Positions 46,997 through 55,458 of a stretch of DNA of 64,000 nt are shown here, piece by piece. The notes under the pieces were generated by a model that was not told where the DNA came from, did not search any database, and saw only the letters and a list, made by a program, of their open reading frames with translations. The position numbers and the translations under genes were made by a program. The stretch's first letter is position 1. Each line of letters begins with the position of its first letter. Origin of the DNA: Bog-159 sp049511415. GTDB taxonomy: Bacteria > Acidobacteriota > Terriglobia > Bryobacterales > Bryobacteraceae. The DNA lies in NCBI GenBank assembly GCA_049511415.1, contig JBEKYC010000020.1, positions 1 through 64,000 on the forward strand, written 5' to 3'.

Positions 46997-48202
46997 ATGT
47001 TTCTCGGCGAAGCTCTCGATTTCAGTATCAAGGCGCTGAAGGCCAATCCCGTTCGATCACTGCTGACCGGCCTTGGCATGATGATCGGCACGGCGTCGGT
47101 GATTCTGGTGGTGACCATTTCGCTGACCAGCCGGGACTACATCCTGGAACAGATTGAGGGCGTCGGCTCCAACATCATCTTTGCCTACTACGAGGCGGGC
47201 AACCAGAATGAGACGCAGGCGGATGCCGACTTCGTGAAGATGTCCGACGTGGACGCGGTGCGGGAGCGGTTGGGCAGCCGCATCGTGGCCGCTACGGGCA
47301 TTACCACCAGCTTTGACCGCATGCGCATCGCCGGCAAGGAGCGCGACGTGCGCATCAACGGCTCCGACCAGGATTACAAAACGGTGCGCAACCTTATGGT
47401 GACTTCCGGACGTTTTCTGGATGCGAGCGATGTCACGCTACGGCAGAAGGTTGCCTTGCTCACGGACAAACTCGCCGAGCGGCTTTTTGGAACTCGGGCC
47501 GGGGCGATCGGCCAGATCATTAAGCTGCACGGTTTGCAATTTACGGTGGCCGGCACGTTTAAAGAACGCGTGGAGAGTTTTGGCCAGTCGGAGCTATCGC
47601 AGGACACCGTGCTCATCCCGTTTACGGTGCTGCGCTACTTCACGCCGGTAGAGCGTATCGACCCGATGTATGTGGAGGTGCGGTCGCCGGACGAGGTGGA
47701 GGCGGTGACCGAGTCGGTTCATCAGATTCTGGAGGCGCGCCACCGGCCGGGCGCGAACTATCATGTGGAGAATCTGACGGCGATTCTGAATGCGGCCAAG
47801 AGTGTCGCTTTGATTTTGAGTTTGGTATTGGTGCTGGTTTCGGCGATCGCTCTGGTGATTTCCGGCATCGGGATCATGAACATTATGCTGGTCACGGTGA
47901 CCGAGCGGACGCGCGAAATCGGGCTGCGGATGGCGGTGGGCGCGTCGCGGCGGGAAATTCTGATCCAGTTCCTTACGGAGGCGGTGCTGGTGAGTCTTTC
48001 GGGCGGGATCATCGGGATACTGGTGGGGGTGGCGATCCCGCTGACCGTGAGGCTTTTCGTGGACAACGTGAATGTGCCCATTTCGACACTGGCGATCGTC
48101 ATAGCGTTTGGCGTTTCCATGGTGGTAGGGCTGATATTCGGTATTCTGCCCGCCAACCGCGCGGCCCGGCTCAATCCCACCGAGGCCCTGCGGTACGAGT
48201 AA
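46997..48202 (+). CDS. MacB/FtsX-type ABC transporter permease
   Basis: 401 residues with the four-helix MacB topology: helix 1 near 20-42 (LLTGLGMMIGTASVILVVTISL), a periplasmic core domain (about 50-260), and helices 2-4 near 272-300, 325-355 and 365-390. It carries FtsX motifs GIGIMNIMLVTVTERTREIGLRMAVGASRREILIQFLTEAVLVSLSGG and ends PANRAARLNPTEALRYE. Unlike the ADOP proteins it has only one core and one FtsX block. No ATPase or HlyD-like adaptor is adjacent, so the energising subunit must be elsewhere. Together with the TPR protein it may act in mechanotransmission or export across the envelope. The gene starts at ATG 3 bases after the TPR stop. Confidence 0.9.
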   Translation: MFLGEALDFSIKALKANPVRSLLTGLGMMIGTASVILVVTISLTSRDYILEQIEGVGSNIIFAYYEAGNQNETQADADFVKMSDVDAVRERLGSRIVAATGITTSFDRMRIAGKERDVRINGSDQDYKTVRNLMVTSGRFLDASDVTLRQKVALLTDKLAERLFGTRAGAIGQIIKLHGLQFTVAGTFKERVESFGQSELSQDTVLIPFTVLRYFTPVERIDPMYVEVRSPDEVEAVTESVHQILEARHRPGANYHVENLTAILNAAKSVALILSLVLVLVSAIALVISGIGIMNIMLVTVTERTREIGLRMAVGASRREILIQFLTEAVLVSLSGGIIGILVGVAIPLTVRLFVDNVNVPISTLAIVIAFGVSMVVGLIFGILPANRAARLNPTEALRYE

Positions 48203-48302
48203 AGCGGTCGTCACCCGTGTTACCATGAGCGATCATTCGTTCCACAAGACTGAGGCTTAAGGCCACAGATCCCTCCGGAAGGATAGGAGAACCAGCACAC
48301 AA

Positions 48303-49502
48303 ATGAAGATTGGCGTTTTGGGTGGTGACGGTTATTGCGGTTGGGCTACCGCCCTGTATCTGTCGGCAAAAGGTCACGATGTCGCCATCATCGATAATTT
48401 TTCGCGTCGCCTGTGGGATCACGAACTGGGCGTTGAGACTCTGACTCCCATACGCCCCCTTGCCGAACGTCTGAAGGTCTGGCAGCAGCATAGCGGCAGA
48501 AGCATCGAGTTGTTTACGGGCGACGTGACCGACTACGATTTCCTCTCGTCGGCCATTCAATCCATCGAGCCCGAAGCCGTGATTCACTTCGCGGAACAGC
48601 GCGCGGCGCCTTACTCGATGATCGACCGCAAGCACGCGGTGTTTACGCAGGTGAACAATGTGGTGGGCACGCTGAATCTGCTGTTCGCGATCCGGGAATA
48701 CCAGCCGGAGTGCCACCTGGTGAAGCTCGGCACGATGGGCGAATACGGCACACCGAATATCGACATTGAAGAAGGCTACATCGAAATCGAACACAACGGC
48801 CGCAGCGATAAGCTGCCGTTTCCGAAGCAGCCCGGCTCGTTTTATCACTTGTCGAAGGTGCATGACAGCCACAACATCATGTTCTGCTGCCGCATCTGGG
48901 GACTGCGCGCCACGGATCTGAACCAGGGCGTGGTGTATGGCACTCTGACCGATGAAGTAGCCATCGACGAGGCTCTGATCAACCGTTTCGACTACGACGA
49001 GGTATTCGGCACGGTGCTGAACCGCTTCTGCGTGCAAGCCGCGGTGGGTTATCCGCTGACGGTGTACGGCAAGGGCGGCCAGACGCGCGGTTATCTCGAT
49101 CTGCGCGATACGGTGCGCTGCGTGGAGCTGGCCTGCCTGACACCAGCCAAACCGGGCGAGTGCCGGGTCTTCAATCAGTTCACCGAGCAGTTCTCGGTGA
49201 TGGACCTGGCGCACATGGTGAAGACCGCGGGACAACACTTAGGACTGACCGTCGAGATCGAGCATCTGCCGCCGCCACGCGTGGAGGCGGAGCAGCACTA
49301 TTACAACGCCAAGCATTCCAAGCTGATCGATCTGGGCTTGCAACCGCACTTCCTCTCCGAATCGCTGCTGGATTCGCTGATGAATATCGCCGTGAAGTAC
49401 CGCGACCGGATTGACGAGTCGTTATTCCCGCCACAGGTGAACTGGCGGAACGCGCGCAATGAACGCAAACGGAATGCGCGGCGGATGGTCACCGTACCTT
49501 AA
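48303..49502 (+). CDS. sqdB: UDP-sulfoquinovose synthase (SQD1 type)
   Basis: 399 residues. It makes UDP-sulfoquinovose from UDP-glucose and sulfite, the head-group donor for sulfolipid. An SDR-fold epimerase with the NAD site GVLGGDGYCGW (4-14) and the SQD1-specific blocks DNFSRRLWDHELGVETLTPI, GDVTDYDFL, HFAEQRAAPYSMIDRKHAVFTQVNNV, GTMGEYGTPNIDIEEGYIEI and YHLSK. Thr144, Glu147, Tyr181 and Lys185 fit the catalytic residues known from Arabidopsis SQD1 (offset by one or none). AGGAGA lies 12 bases before the ATG. The sulfolipid glycosyltransferase (SQD2/SqdX type) is not adjacent, though two other glycosyltransferases follow. It converges on the GT39 gene, 2 bases apart. Confidence 0.95.
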   Translation: MKIGVLGGDGYCGWATALYLSAKGHDVAIIDNFSRRLWDHELGVETLTPIRPLAERLKVWQQHSGRSIELFTGDVTDYDFLSSAIQSIEPEAVIHFAEQRAAPYSMIDRKHAVFTQVNNVVGTLNLLFAIREYQPECHLVKLGTMGEYGTPNIDIEEGYIEIEHNGRSDKLPFPKQPGSFYHLSKVHDSHNIMFCCRIWGLRATDLNQGVVYGTLTDEVAIDEALINRFDYDEVFGTVLNRFCVQAAVGYPLTVYGKGGQTRGYLDLRDTVRCVELACLTPAKPGECRVFNQFTEQFSVMDLAHMVKTAGQHLGLTVEIEHLPPPRVEAEQHYYNAKHSKLIDLGLQPHFLSESLLDSLMNIAVKYRDRIDESLFPPQVNWRNARNERKRNARRMVTVP

Positions 49503-49504
49503 GT

Positions 49505-51313
49505 CTACTTGTTCGTCATGAGAACTTTGCCGCCGCTGGCCTTGACCTGGCGTAGCGCTGTTTTGCCTACCAGGTTCTCGAAGCGCGGCACTGCCGGATC
49601 GCTGGCCACGAGATAGTATCGTCGCGGGCTCATCCAAAGGTTCTTCCACTGCGCGTCGTCAATGAAGACGTCCGGCGCATCCGGCGCGTAGGAGCCGTAC
49701 ACCAGATTATTGAAGCGGCCGTTCAACAGCAGCGCGTCGCGGTTGGTGTAAAAGAAGACAGACGAGAAGGTGTAGTAATGGTGATCCACGATCAGCTTGC
49801 CCTCGGGCGAGTGCAGCAGCGCTTCCGCCAGCGGCCGTGAAGACAGATACGGATCGAAGGTGACCATCGCCAGGCGGGCCGCGTGGAAAAACAACACCAT
49901 CATACATGCCGCGGCCAGAAAAGCGCGCTGGCCGGAGTAGCGCAGGGTTCCGAAAGCGCCGGCCAGAAACGCCACGGCCGCCACTGCGAGCGGCAGCCGG
50001 AGGTAGGCGAATGAAGCCAGCGTCAGATCTTCCATGTGACTGAGTGACAAGGTGTAGGTACCGGGACGCTGCGACAGGGCCATCGATATGTCGCCGGGGG
50101 CCGGCACATTGCGCACCAGGATGAAGATGGCCACGAGCACGACCGCCGCGCATGCAGCGATCACCCCGATCGTGCGCGTTCCGCCCCGCACCCAACCGCT
50201 ATCGGTCGCCATGGCGGAGCCAAGCAACAGGGCCAGCGCCGGATAGCAGGGCATAGTGTAGTATTCCTGCGTGGTGGAGAAAGTAAAAAACACGAGCATG
50301 AAACCGGTCCAGCAAAGCGCCAGCAAGCGCGCGCGCCCAGCCCGATCCACCGGCTTGAATTCGAGCCTGGCGACCGCCGGAAAATAGACGCTCCACGGAA
50401 ACAGCCAGAGCAGATGGAACAGCCAGAAATAGACGCGGGGCACGGTGTTGTAATCGCGCGGGTAGCGCAGATTCAGGAAGCGCAGCACCTGCTCGTTCAT
50501 GAAGTAGAACCAGAGGAACCCGTGATATTCGCCACGCACGCTGTGCAGGCTGAAATCGAAATACGGCGGATTGCGCAGCATCGCCAGGATATGCCAGGGC
50601 GCCGCGATCAGCAGTATGATCAGCGCGCCGCTGAACGGGCGCAGGCGCTTCCAGGTCTTGGCCTGGAACAACTGCCGAGTGAGAAACAAATAGATCACGC
50701 CGGCCGCGACCGGAAACAGCACGGCAACCGTGCTCTTTAAAAGCAGACCCACGCCGAGGCTGGCAGCCAGTACAAACGCCCAGAAGCGCGGGCGGCGCTC
50801 GTCGTAATCCAGCACACGCAGAAATGCCCACATGGCCAGCGCGACTGTAAACGTCAGCATCACGTCGGGGATCAACACGCGGGTGAAAAGATACAACCCG
50901 ACGCAGGTGGCCAGAATCATGCCCGCGTAGAATCCGGCCTTGCGTCCGAATGCCCAGATGCCGAATGCGGCCGTCAGCCAGCAGAGGGCGATAGCGGAAA
51001 GCGCTACGGGAATGCGTGCGGCCCAGTCGTGCACGCCGAAGACCTGGTAAGTTGCCGCAATCGACCAGTAGATGAGCGGGGCTTTCTCCAGGTAGGCAAC
51101 GCCGTCGAGCCGCGCCGTCACCCAGTCGCCGGATGTGAGCATGGTGCGCGCGATCTGCGCCTGCACGGCGTCGACATCATCCATCAATGAGGGCGGTGAA
51201 ACGATACAGCCCAAATAAACGGCGGCGGCGAGCAGCAGAACCGCTACGTAGAAATAAATATGTTGGCGGCGTGCTGATCCGGCGCCACGGCCGGGGCCGT
51301 CTGAATTTGCCAT
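49505..51313 (-). CDS. GT39-family (ArnT/PMT-like) membrane glycosyltransferase
   Basis: 602 residues from the ATG at 51313; a GTG at 51349 is the alternative. Either way it overlaps the 3' end of asnB by 70 bases or more. About 11-12 transmembrane helices, starting at IYFYVAVLLLAAAVYLGCIV. The first periplasmic loop has the family pattern MDDVDAVQAQIARTMLTSGDWVTARLDGVAYLEKAPLIYW, with the acidic pair needed in ArnT and PMT enzymes. A hydrophilic C-terminal domain (about 500-602) faces the periplasm. Such enzymes move a sugar from a polyprenyl-phosphate carrier to lipid A, protein or a polymer. In this neighbourhood a lipid or surface-polymer acceptor is likely, but neither donor nor acceptor can be named. 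Confidence 0.88.
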   Translation of the reverse strand: MANSDGPGRGAGSARRQHIYFYVAVLLLAAAVYLGCIVSPPSLMDDVDAVQAQIARTMLTSGDWVTARLDGVAYLEKAPLIYWSIAATYQVFGVHDWAARIPVALSAIALCWLTAAFGIWAFGRKAGFYAGMILATCVGLYLFTRVLIPDVMLTFTVALAMWAFLRVLDYDERRPRFWAFVLAASLGVGLLLKSTVAVLFPVAAGVIYLFLTRQLFQAKTWKRLRPFSGALIILLIAAPWHILAMLRNPPYFDFSLHSVRGEYHGFLWFYFMNEQVLRFLNLRYPRDYNTVPRVYFWLFHLLWLFPWSVYFPAVARLEFKPVDRAGRARLLALCWTGFMLVFFTFSTTQEYYTMPCYPALALLLGSAMATDSGWVRGGTRTIGVIAACAAVVLVAIFILVRNVPAPGDISMALSQRPGTYTLSLSHMEDLTLASFAYLRLPLAVAAVAFLAGAFGTLRYSGQRAFLAAACMMVLFFHAARLAMVTFDPYLSSRPLAEALLHSPEGKLIVDHHYYTFSSVFFYTNRDALLLNGRFNNLVYGSYAPDAPDVFIDDAQWKNLWMSPRRYYLVASDPAVPRFENLVGKTALRQVKASGGKVLMTNK

Positions 51314-53157
51314 TTCCTCATCCAAAGGAACAGGATCATTAACCCCCACAGATGGTAACCGAGATTCTCGCGGCGTGCGAGGTGCCGGTCGATGCAGGAT
51401 TCGATGGCTTCCGGACGGAAGACGTGGGCATGTTCCGCGGCGCCTTTTCTAAGGGTCTCGGTCATCAACTGCCGGAGCGGTCCGCGTAACCAATGGTGCG
51501 CGGGAATATCGAAGCCGGTCTTTTTACGCCGCAAGATGCAGGGCGGAAGCTTGCCGCGCATGAGATCTTTCAGAATCACCTTTTGCCGCGAGCCGCGGAT
51601 CTTGAGCGCCGCGGGTAGGGTGGCGGCGAATTCCACGATGCGGTGATCGAGGAAGGGCGGCCGCACTTCGATGGAGTGGGCCATGCTCATGCGGTCCACC
51701 TTCATCAGAATGTCGTCGGGCAGGTAGTAGCGCTGATCGAACCACAAATAGGCCGGGAGATGCTCGCCGGCACGTGCCAGGTCGGCCAGGATGCGTTCGA
51801 GCGTACCTGGATTGGCGGTGCGCAGTAATTTGCGTTTGCCCGCATCCGAGAACGTGCCGTTCCAGTAGATGTGCGCGCGCTCGGGAGACATGCGGCTGCC
51901 TTCCAGAAACCGCTTCAGCATGTATTCGAAACTGATCTTGTCGTCGGATACCGGCCACAGGCTGGCGGCCGCACGAGCCATGGGCAGCGTTCCGGGCGGC
52001 AAGTGCCGCATACGGCGGGCGTAGGCGTCGGCACGGTAGGTCAGGTAGCCGCCGAACAACTCATCAGCGCCTTCACCGCTCAGCGCGACCGTAACCTTTT
52101 GGCGCGTCATCTTGGACAGATACCAGACCGGCAGCGCACCGGCATCCGCATTGGGCTCATCGAAGTAGTAAGCGAACTCTTCGATGGCATCGGTGAGACC
52201 GGCCTCGGGGTTGACGTCGAATTCCTCGTGATCGGTTTGGTATTGGGTGGCCGCCGCACGGATGTACTCGGTTTCGTCGAACGTGCGGCCATGGAAGGAG
52301 ATGGAAAAGGTCTTGAGCCGTTGGCTGGACGCGCTGGCGGCGTAGTGCAGCACGGTGGAAGAATCGATGCCGCCACTCAGCCAGATGCCTAAGGGAACAT
52401 CCGAGAGCAGATGCTCGCGCACCGACGCGCTCAAGAGGCGGTCGAGTTCTGCGAGCGCTTCCTTCTTGGGACGATTCACAGGCGCCGCGACCGGCAGCCG
52501 CCAATATGGTTCAGCGCGCACGGCTCCCGCTTGCCACTCCAACCAATAACCGGGCGTGAGCTTCTCGATGCCTTCGACCAGCGTCCAGGGGCAGGGCACG
52601 TAATTAAGCGACAAGTAGCAATCGAGACCCGCGAGGCTCAGGCGGCGCGCAAACTCAGGATGCGCGAAGATGGTTTTCAGCTCCGAACCAAACAACAGGT
52701 CCGCGCCGTGGCGGGCGATGTAGAGTGGCTTGATCCCTGTGCGATCGCGGGCCAGTACCAGGCGTTTGCGCGATTCGCTCCATAGCGCGACGGCAAACAT
52801 GCCGCGTAGGCTGGAAAAGCAGGCCGTATCCCATTCGCGAAATGCTTCCAGGACGGTCTCGGTGTCGCTGCGGGTGCGGAAACGGTGGCCGCGACGCTCG
52901 AGTTCGGCGCGCACTTCCAGGTGGTTGTAGATCTCGCCATTAAACGCAATCACCGTGTCGCCATCTTCAGAAATGATGGGCTGGTCGCCGGAAGCGAGGT
53001 CGATGATTTTCAGACGGGCGGCGCCCAGCGCGGCTAAGTTGGATTCGAAAACTCCTTGCTGATCGGGGCCGCGGTGAACGAGGGTATGAATGGCGCTGCG
53101 GATGCGCTCAGGCCCGGGAGAGAATCTAAGCTTGGTGAATCCGGCGATGCCGCACAA
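51244..53157 (-). CDS. asnB: Glutamine-hydrolysing asparagine synthetase-like amidotransferase
   Basis: 637 residues. The start must be the TTG at 53157, because it places Cys at position 2 (M-CGIAGF), the nucleophile of the N-terminal glutaminase after Met removal. The glutaminase domain (2 to about 200) shows HRGPDQQG, FNGEIYNHLEVR and DRTGIKPLY. The synthetase domain carries PLGIWLSGGIDSS (PPi loop), VALSGEGADELFGGY and RPPFLDHRIVEFA. It makes asparagine or, in surface-polysaccharide loci, amidates uronic acids or other acceptors. Its placement between GT39 and GT21 genes favours an envelope role. No Shine-Dalgarno sequence is seen. Its start is only about 31 bases from the divergent GT21 start. 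Confidence 0.93.
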   Translation of the reverse strand: MCGIAGFTKLRFSPGPERIRSAIHTLVHRGPDQQGVFESNLAALGAARLKIIDLASGDQPIISEDGDTVIAFNGEIYNHLEVRAELERRGHRFRTRSDTETVLEAFREWDTACFSSLRGMFAVALWSESRKRLVLARDRTGIKPLYIARHGADLLFGSELKTIFAHPEFARRLSLAGLDCYLSLNYVPCPWTLVEGIEKLTPGYWLEWQAGAVRAEPYWRLPVAAPVNRPKKEALAELDRLLSASVREHLLSDVPLGIWLSGGIDSSTVLHYAASASSQRLKTFSISFHGRTFDETEYIRAAATQYQTDHEEFDVNPEAGLTDAIEEFAYYFDEPNADAGALPVWYLSKMTRQKVTVALSGEGADELFGGYLTYRADAYARRMRHLPPGTLPMARAAASLWPVSDDKISFEYMLKRFLEGSRMSPERAHIYWNGTFSDAGKRKLLRTANPGTLERILADLARAGEHLPAYLWFDQRYYLPDDILMKVDRMSMAHSIEVRPPFLDHRIVEFAATLPAALKIRGSRQKVILKDLMRGKLPPCILRRKKTGFDIPAHHWLRGPLRQLMTETLRKGAAEHAHVFRPEAIESCIDRHLARRENLGYHLWGLMILFLWMRKWQIQTAPAVAPDQHAANIFIST

Positions 53158-53188
53158 GTTCTGAATGTAACATATGGCGCGCTGGTGT

Positions 53189-54361
53189 ATGATGAAGCTG
53201 ACTGTGACCGTCCTGTTCCTGGCCGCGGCGGCTATCCCCTTCATTTACTATCTGATCGCCCTCTATAGCAGCGGCGCGTACTTTCGCCAGGCGCGGCTGG
53301 CCGCGAGGCCGGCAGGCGAATTTCTGCCGCCGGTGAGCAACCTGAAACCTATACGCGGCCTGGATCCCGGCGCGTACGAGAATTTCGCCAGTTTCTGCCG
53401 GCAGGATTATCCGGAATACGAGATAGTCTTCTGCGTGGGTGACCACGACGATCCGGTGCTGCCTGTGATCGACAAACTGATCTGCGATTTTCCGGATCGG
53501 CGCATTCGGGTATTGTTCGGTTCGGGGCGGGTCGCCACGAACGACAAGGTGGCGAAGCTGGCGCGCATGGTCAGCGAGGCCGAGCACGAAGTGGTGGTGA
53601 TCAGCGACAGCGATGTGCGTGTCGAGCCTGACTATCTGCGGCGTGTGGTTGCTCCGTTAGCGGATGCCAATGTGGGTGCGGTGACTTGCTTCTACATACC
53701 CGCCGAGGGGTATACGTTCGCCGACAGCTTGCAGTCAATGGGCATGTTCTCGGACTTCTACGCCGGCATTCTGGTGGCCTGGCAGTTGGACGGCGTGAAA
53801 TTCGCTTTAGGCCCGACCATCGCGACAACCCGCTCGCGCCTCAGGGAATTCGGCGGATACGAGTCACTGGAAAACCGTCCGGCGGACGATCTGCTGGTGG
53901 GGCGGCTGATCGCCGAACAGGGCCACCGGGTGGAACTGCTGTGCTACAAGGTGCTGGCCGTCGCGGACTATGAGTCCATGAGCGACCTGTTTCATAAGCG
54001 GCTGCGGTGGATCGTGGTGATGCGGCACATGCGTCCATGGGGCCACCTCGGGCTGCTGCTGACGCAAGGGCTGCCATGGTCACTGGCGGCGATCGCCGTG
54101 CATCCTTCGGCGGCTGTGGCGATCGGTTACCTGAGCACGTATCTGGCATTGCGTTTTGCGATGACCTGGATGATAGGCACGTCGGGGCTGAAACAATCGG
54201 GGCTGTGGCGCAAGATGTGGGCCATACCGGCGTGGGATGCTTTGGCGTTTTGCATCTGGCTGGCCAGCTTCGGACGGCGCAGCATCCGTTGGCGCGGGAG
54301 CGATTACCGGCTACGGGATGGCCAGCTAGTGCCAGTGGTACCGGGGCCGGGCCAAGAATAA
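53189..54361 (+). CDS. GT21-family glycosyltransferase (ceramide glucosyltransferase/HpnI-like)
   Basis: 390 residues from the ATG at 53189; ATGs at 53174 and 53192 are alternatives. An N-terminal membrane helix (LTVTVLFLAAAAIPFIYYLIALY) precedes a GT-A catalytic domain with the processive-like motifs of GT21: VSNLKPIRGLDPG, the first Asp in VGDHDDP, DSDVRV (DxD), ENRPADDLLVG, and HKRLRW for the (Q/R)xxRW motif. Two C-terminal hydrophobic regions follow. Family members make glucosylceramide or, as HpnI, add N-acetylglucosamine to bacteriohopanetetrol. Sphingolipids and hopanoids are both plausible acceptors in Acidobacteria, but no lipid backbone gene is present here. It lies in a cluster with sqdB, GT39, asnB and half-size transporters. 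Confidence 0.88.
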   Translation: MMKLTVTVLFLAAAAIPFIYYLIALYSSGAYFRQARLAARPAGEFLPPVSNLKPIRGLDPGAYENFASFCRQDYPEYEIVFCVGDHDDPVLPVIDKLICDFPDRRIRVLFGSGRVATNDKVAKLARMVSEAEHEVVVISDSDVRVEPDYLRRVVAPLADANVGAVTCFYIPAEGYTFADSLQSMGMFSDFYAGILVAWQLDGVKFALGPTIATTRSRLREFGGYESLENRPADDLLVGRLIAEQGHRVELLCYKVLAVADYESMSDLFHKRLRWIVVMRHMRPWGHLGLLLTQGLPWSLAAIAVHPSAAVAIGYLSTYLALRFAMTWMIGTSGLKQSGLWRKMWAIPAWDALAFCIWLASFGRRSIRWRGSDYRLRDGQLVPVVPGPGQE

Positions 54362-54370
54362 AAGCCGGAC

Positions 54371-54619
54371 TTAGCTGGTTTTCTGGCTCCGCAGCAACTC
54401 ACCGATGGCACTGACGAGTCCTGCGATGCGCGCATCGGTCTGCCGGAAGCGCTCATCCGTCTCCTGGAAGCGCCGGGCGACCTCCTGAAAGCGTTCTTCG
54501 GTCTTGATTTGGGCCTCAGTCAGCAGGACTAAGACACCGTCCAGTTGGGCTTGGTTCTCCGCCAGTGCGCCGACCAGCGTCTCCAAACGGGTCACGCGAG
54601 TGTTCAACGTTTCGGCCAT
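54371..54619 (-). CDS. Small coiled-coil protein
   Basis: 82 residues. ATG at 54619 with AGAAGAA 3 bases upstream. It is nearly all heptad-like: MAETLNTRVTRLETLVGALA, then QLDGVLVLLTEAQIKTEERFQEVARRFQETDERFRQTDARIAGLVSAIGELL, suggesting a long amphipathic coiled coil. No signal peptide. Similar short coiled-coil proteins occur widely in Acidobacteria and have no known role. It converges on the GT21 gene 9 bases away and is 23 bases downstream of the transporter pair. Confidence 0.7.
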   Translation of the reverse strand: MAETLNTRVTRLETLVGALAENQAQLDGVLVLLTEAQIKTEERFQEVARRFQETDERFRQTDARIAGLVSAIGELLRSQKTS

Positions 54620-54642
54620 TTCTTCTATTATATCTGCCCAGG

Positions 54643-55002
54643 CTAACGCGCCAGCAGAACGATGCCGCCAAGAACCAATAGCGCGCCCGCCGCGCGGCGC
54701 ATCCCCACACGTTCTTTGAGCCACAGCTTCGCCAGCACTGTCTCCAGAATGAAACTGGCCGCGGACGCCGGTACGGCGAAGCTCAGCGGCGTGGCTTGGA
54801 CCAACGCCATAAACGCGAAGAACGAAACCGCCAGGCAGGCGATCGACAAAATCAACGGTACGCGCATCACCATCAGCTTGAGCATGCGGGCCAATCCACT
54901 GGCATCCACGGACTGCTCGCCGGCCCGCTTCATTTCGTAGCTTTGCAGGAGGTCGCCGAGCGCGGTGGCTGTCACGACCAGGCTTAACAAGAGCCACTTC
55001 AT
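54643..55002 (-). CDS. Half-size EamA/SMR-like membrane transporter
   Basis: 119 residues from the ATG overlapping the stop of the previous gene (ATGA). Four predicted helices: MKWLLLSLVVTATALGDLL, VPLILSIACLAVSFFAFMALV, TPLSFAVPASAASFILETVL and AAGALLVLGGIVLLA. It resembles one half of an EamA transporter and the ArnE/ArnF flippase subunits. Together with its overlapping partner it probably forms a heterodimer. Given ArnT-like and HpnI-like neighbours, flipping of a lipid-linked sugar or lipid intermediate is a reasonable guess; drug or amine export is the alternative. Confidence 0.8.
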   Translation of the reverse strand: MKWLLLSLVVTATALGDLLQSYEMKRAGEQSVDASGLARMLKLMVMRVPLILSIACLAVSFFAFMALVQATPLSFAVPASAASFILETVLAKLWLKERVGMRRAAGALLVLGGIVLLAR

Positions 55003-55400
55003 GGGCGCGTCGTATTCTGGGAGGTTGACCCGACTACCCCGGTTCCGAGGAAGATCAGAATGGTTCCCAGCCACTGCTGTAGCGTGACCGTCTCATGCAG
55101 GAACACCGTGCCGAACAGCGCAGCCAGAACATAGCCGATGGATGTTACCGGCAAAATGTAGCTCAAGTCGGCGAGACTGAGAAGGGCCATGCGAGTCAGT
55201 AACGACAGGATCAGCATGGCGATGCCTAAGGCCACGAAGGGATGGAGCATGGCAGTAAGATACGCGGCCGGATTCAGCGATAACTTTTCCGGAAAATGCT
55301 TGGTGCCCCAGGCCAGTGACAGGTTGCCGGCGGGTCTGAGAAATATGAACAGGGCCAAATACAGGAGCGTGCGCGCCCGTGTACCAAGGCGGTTGTTCAT
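54999..55400 (-). CDS. Half-size EamA/SMR-like membrane transporter (partner)
   Basis: 133 residues from the ATG at 55400 (MNNRLGTRARTLLYLALFIFLRPAGNLSLAWG). Four helices: LLYLALFIFLRPAGNLSL, AMLHPFVALGIAMLILSLLTRMALLSL, LSYILPVTSIGYVLAALFGTVFL and LGTILIFLGTGVVG. The motif LADLSYILPVTSIGYVLAALFGTVFLHE is typical of the C-terminal half of EamA domains. Its stop overlaps the next half-transporter, so the pair is co-translated, like ArnE and ArnF. It is divergent from the metallophosphoesterase 58 bases away. Confidence 0.8.
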   Translation of the reverse strand: MNNRLGTRARTLLYLALFIFLRPAGNLSLAWGTKHFPEKLSLNPAAYLTAMLHPFVALGIAMLILSLLTRMALLSLADLSYILPVTSIGYVLAALFGTVFLHETVTLQQWLGTILIFLGTGVVGSTSQNTTRP

Positions 55401-55458
55401 TGAGCTTTTTCCATTCCGCGTTCCCCCATGTGGCATAATAACGCGCATAGGGGTCTGC

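Noticed and set aside
53189..53192. BcsA-like cellulose synthase for the glycosyltransferase beginning here
   Set aside because: The protein is too short, lacks the PilZ domain and QxxRW in its standard form, and matches GT21 motif spacing (DHDD, DSDV, PADD, KRLRW) better.
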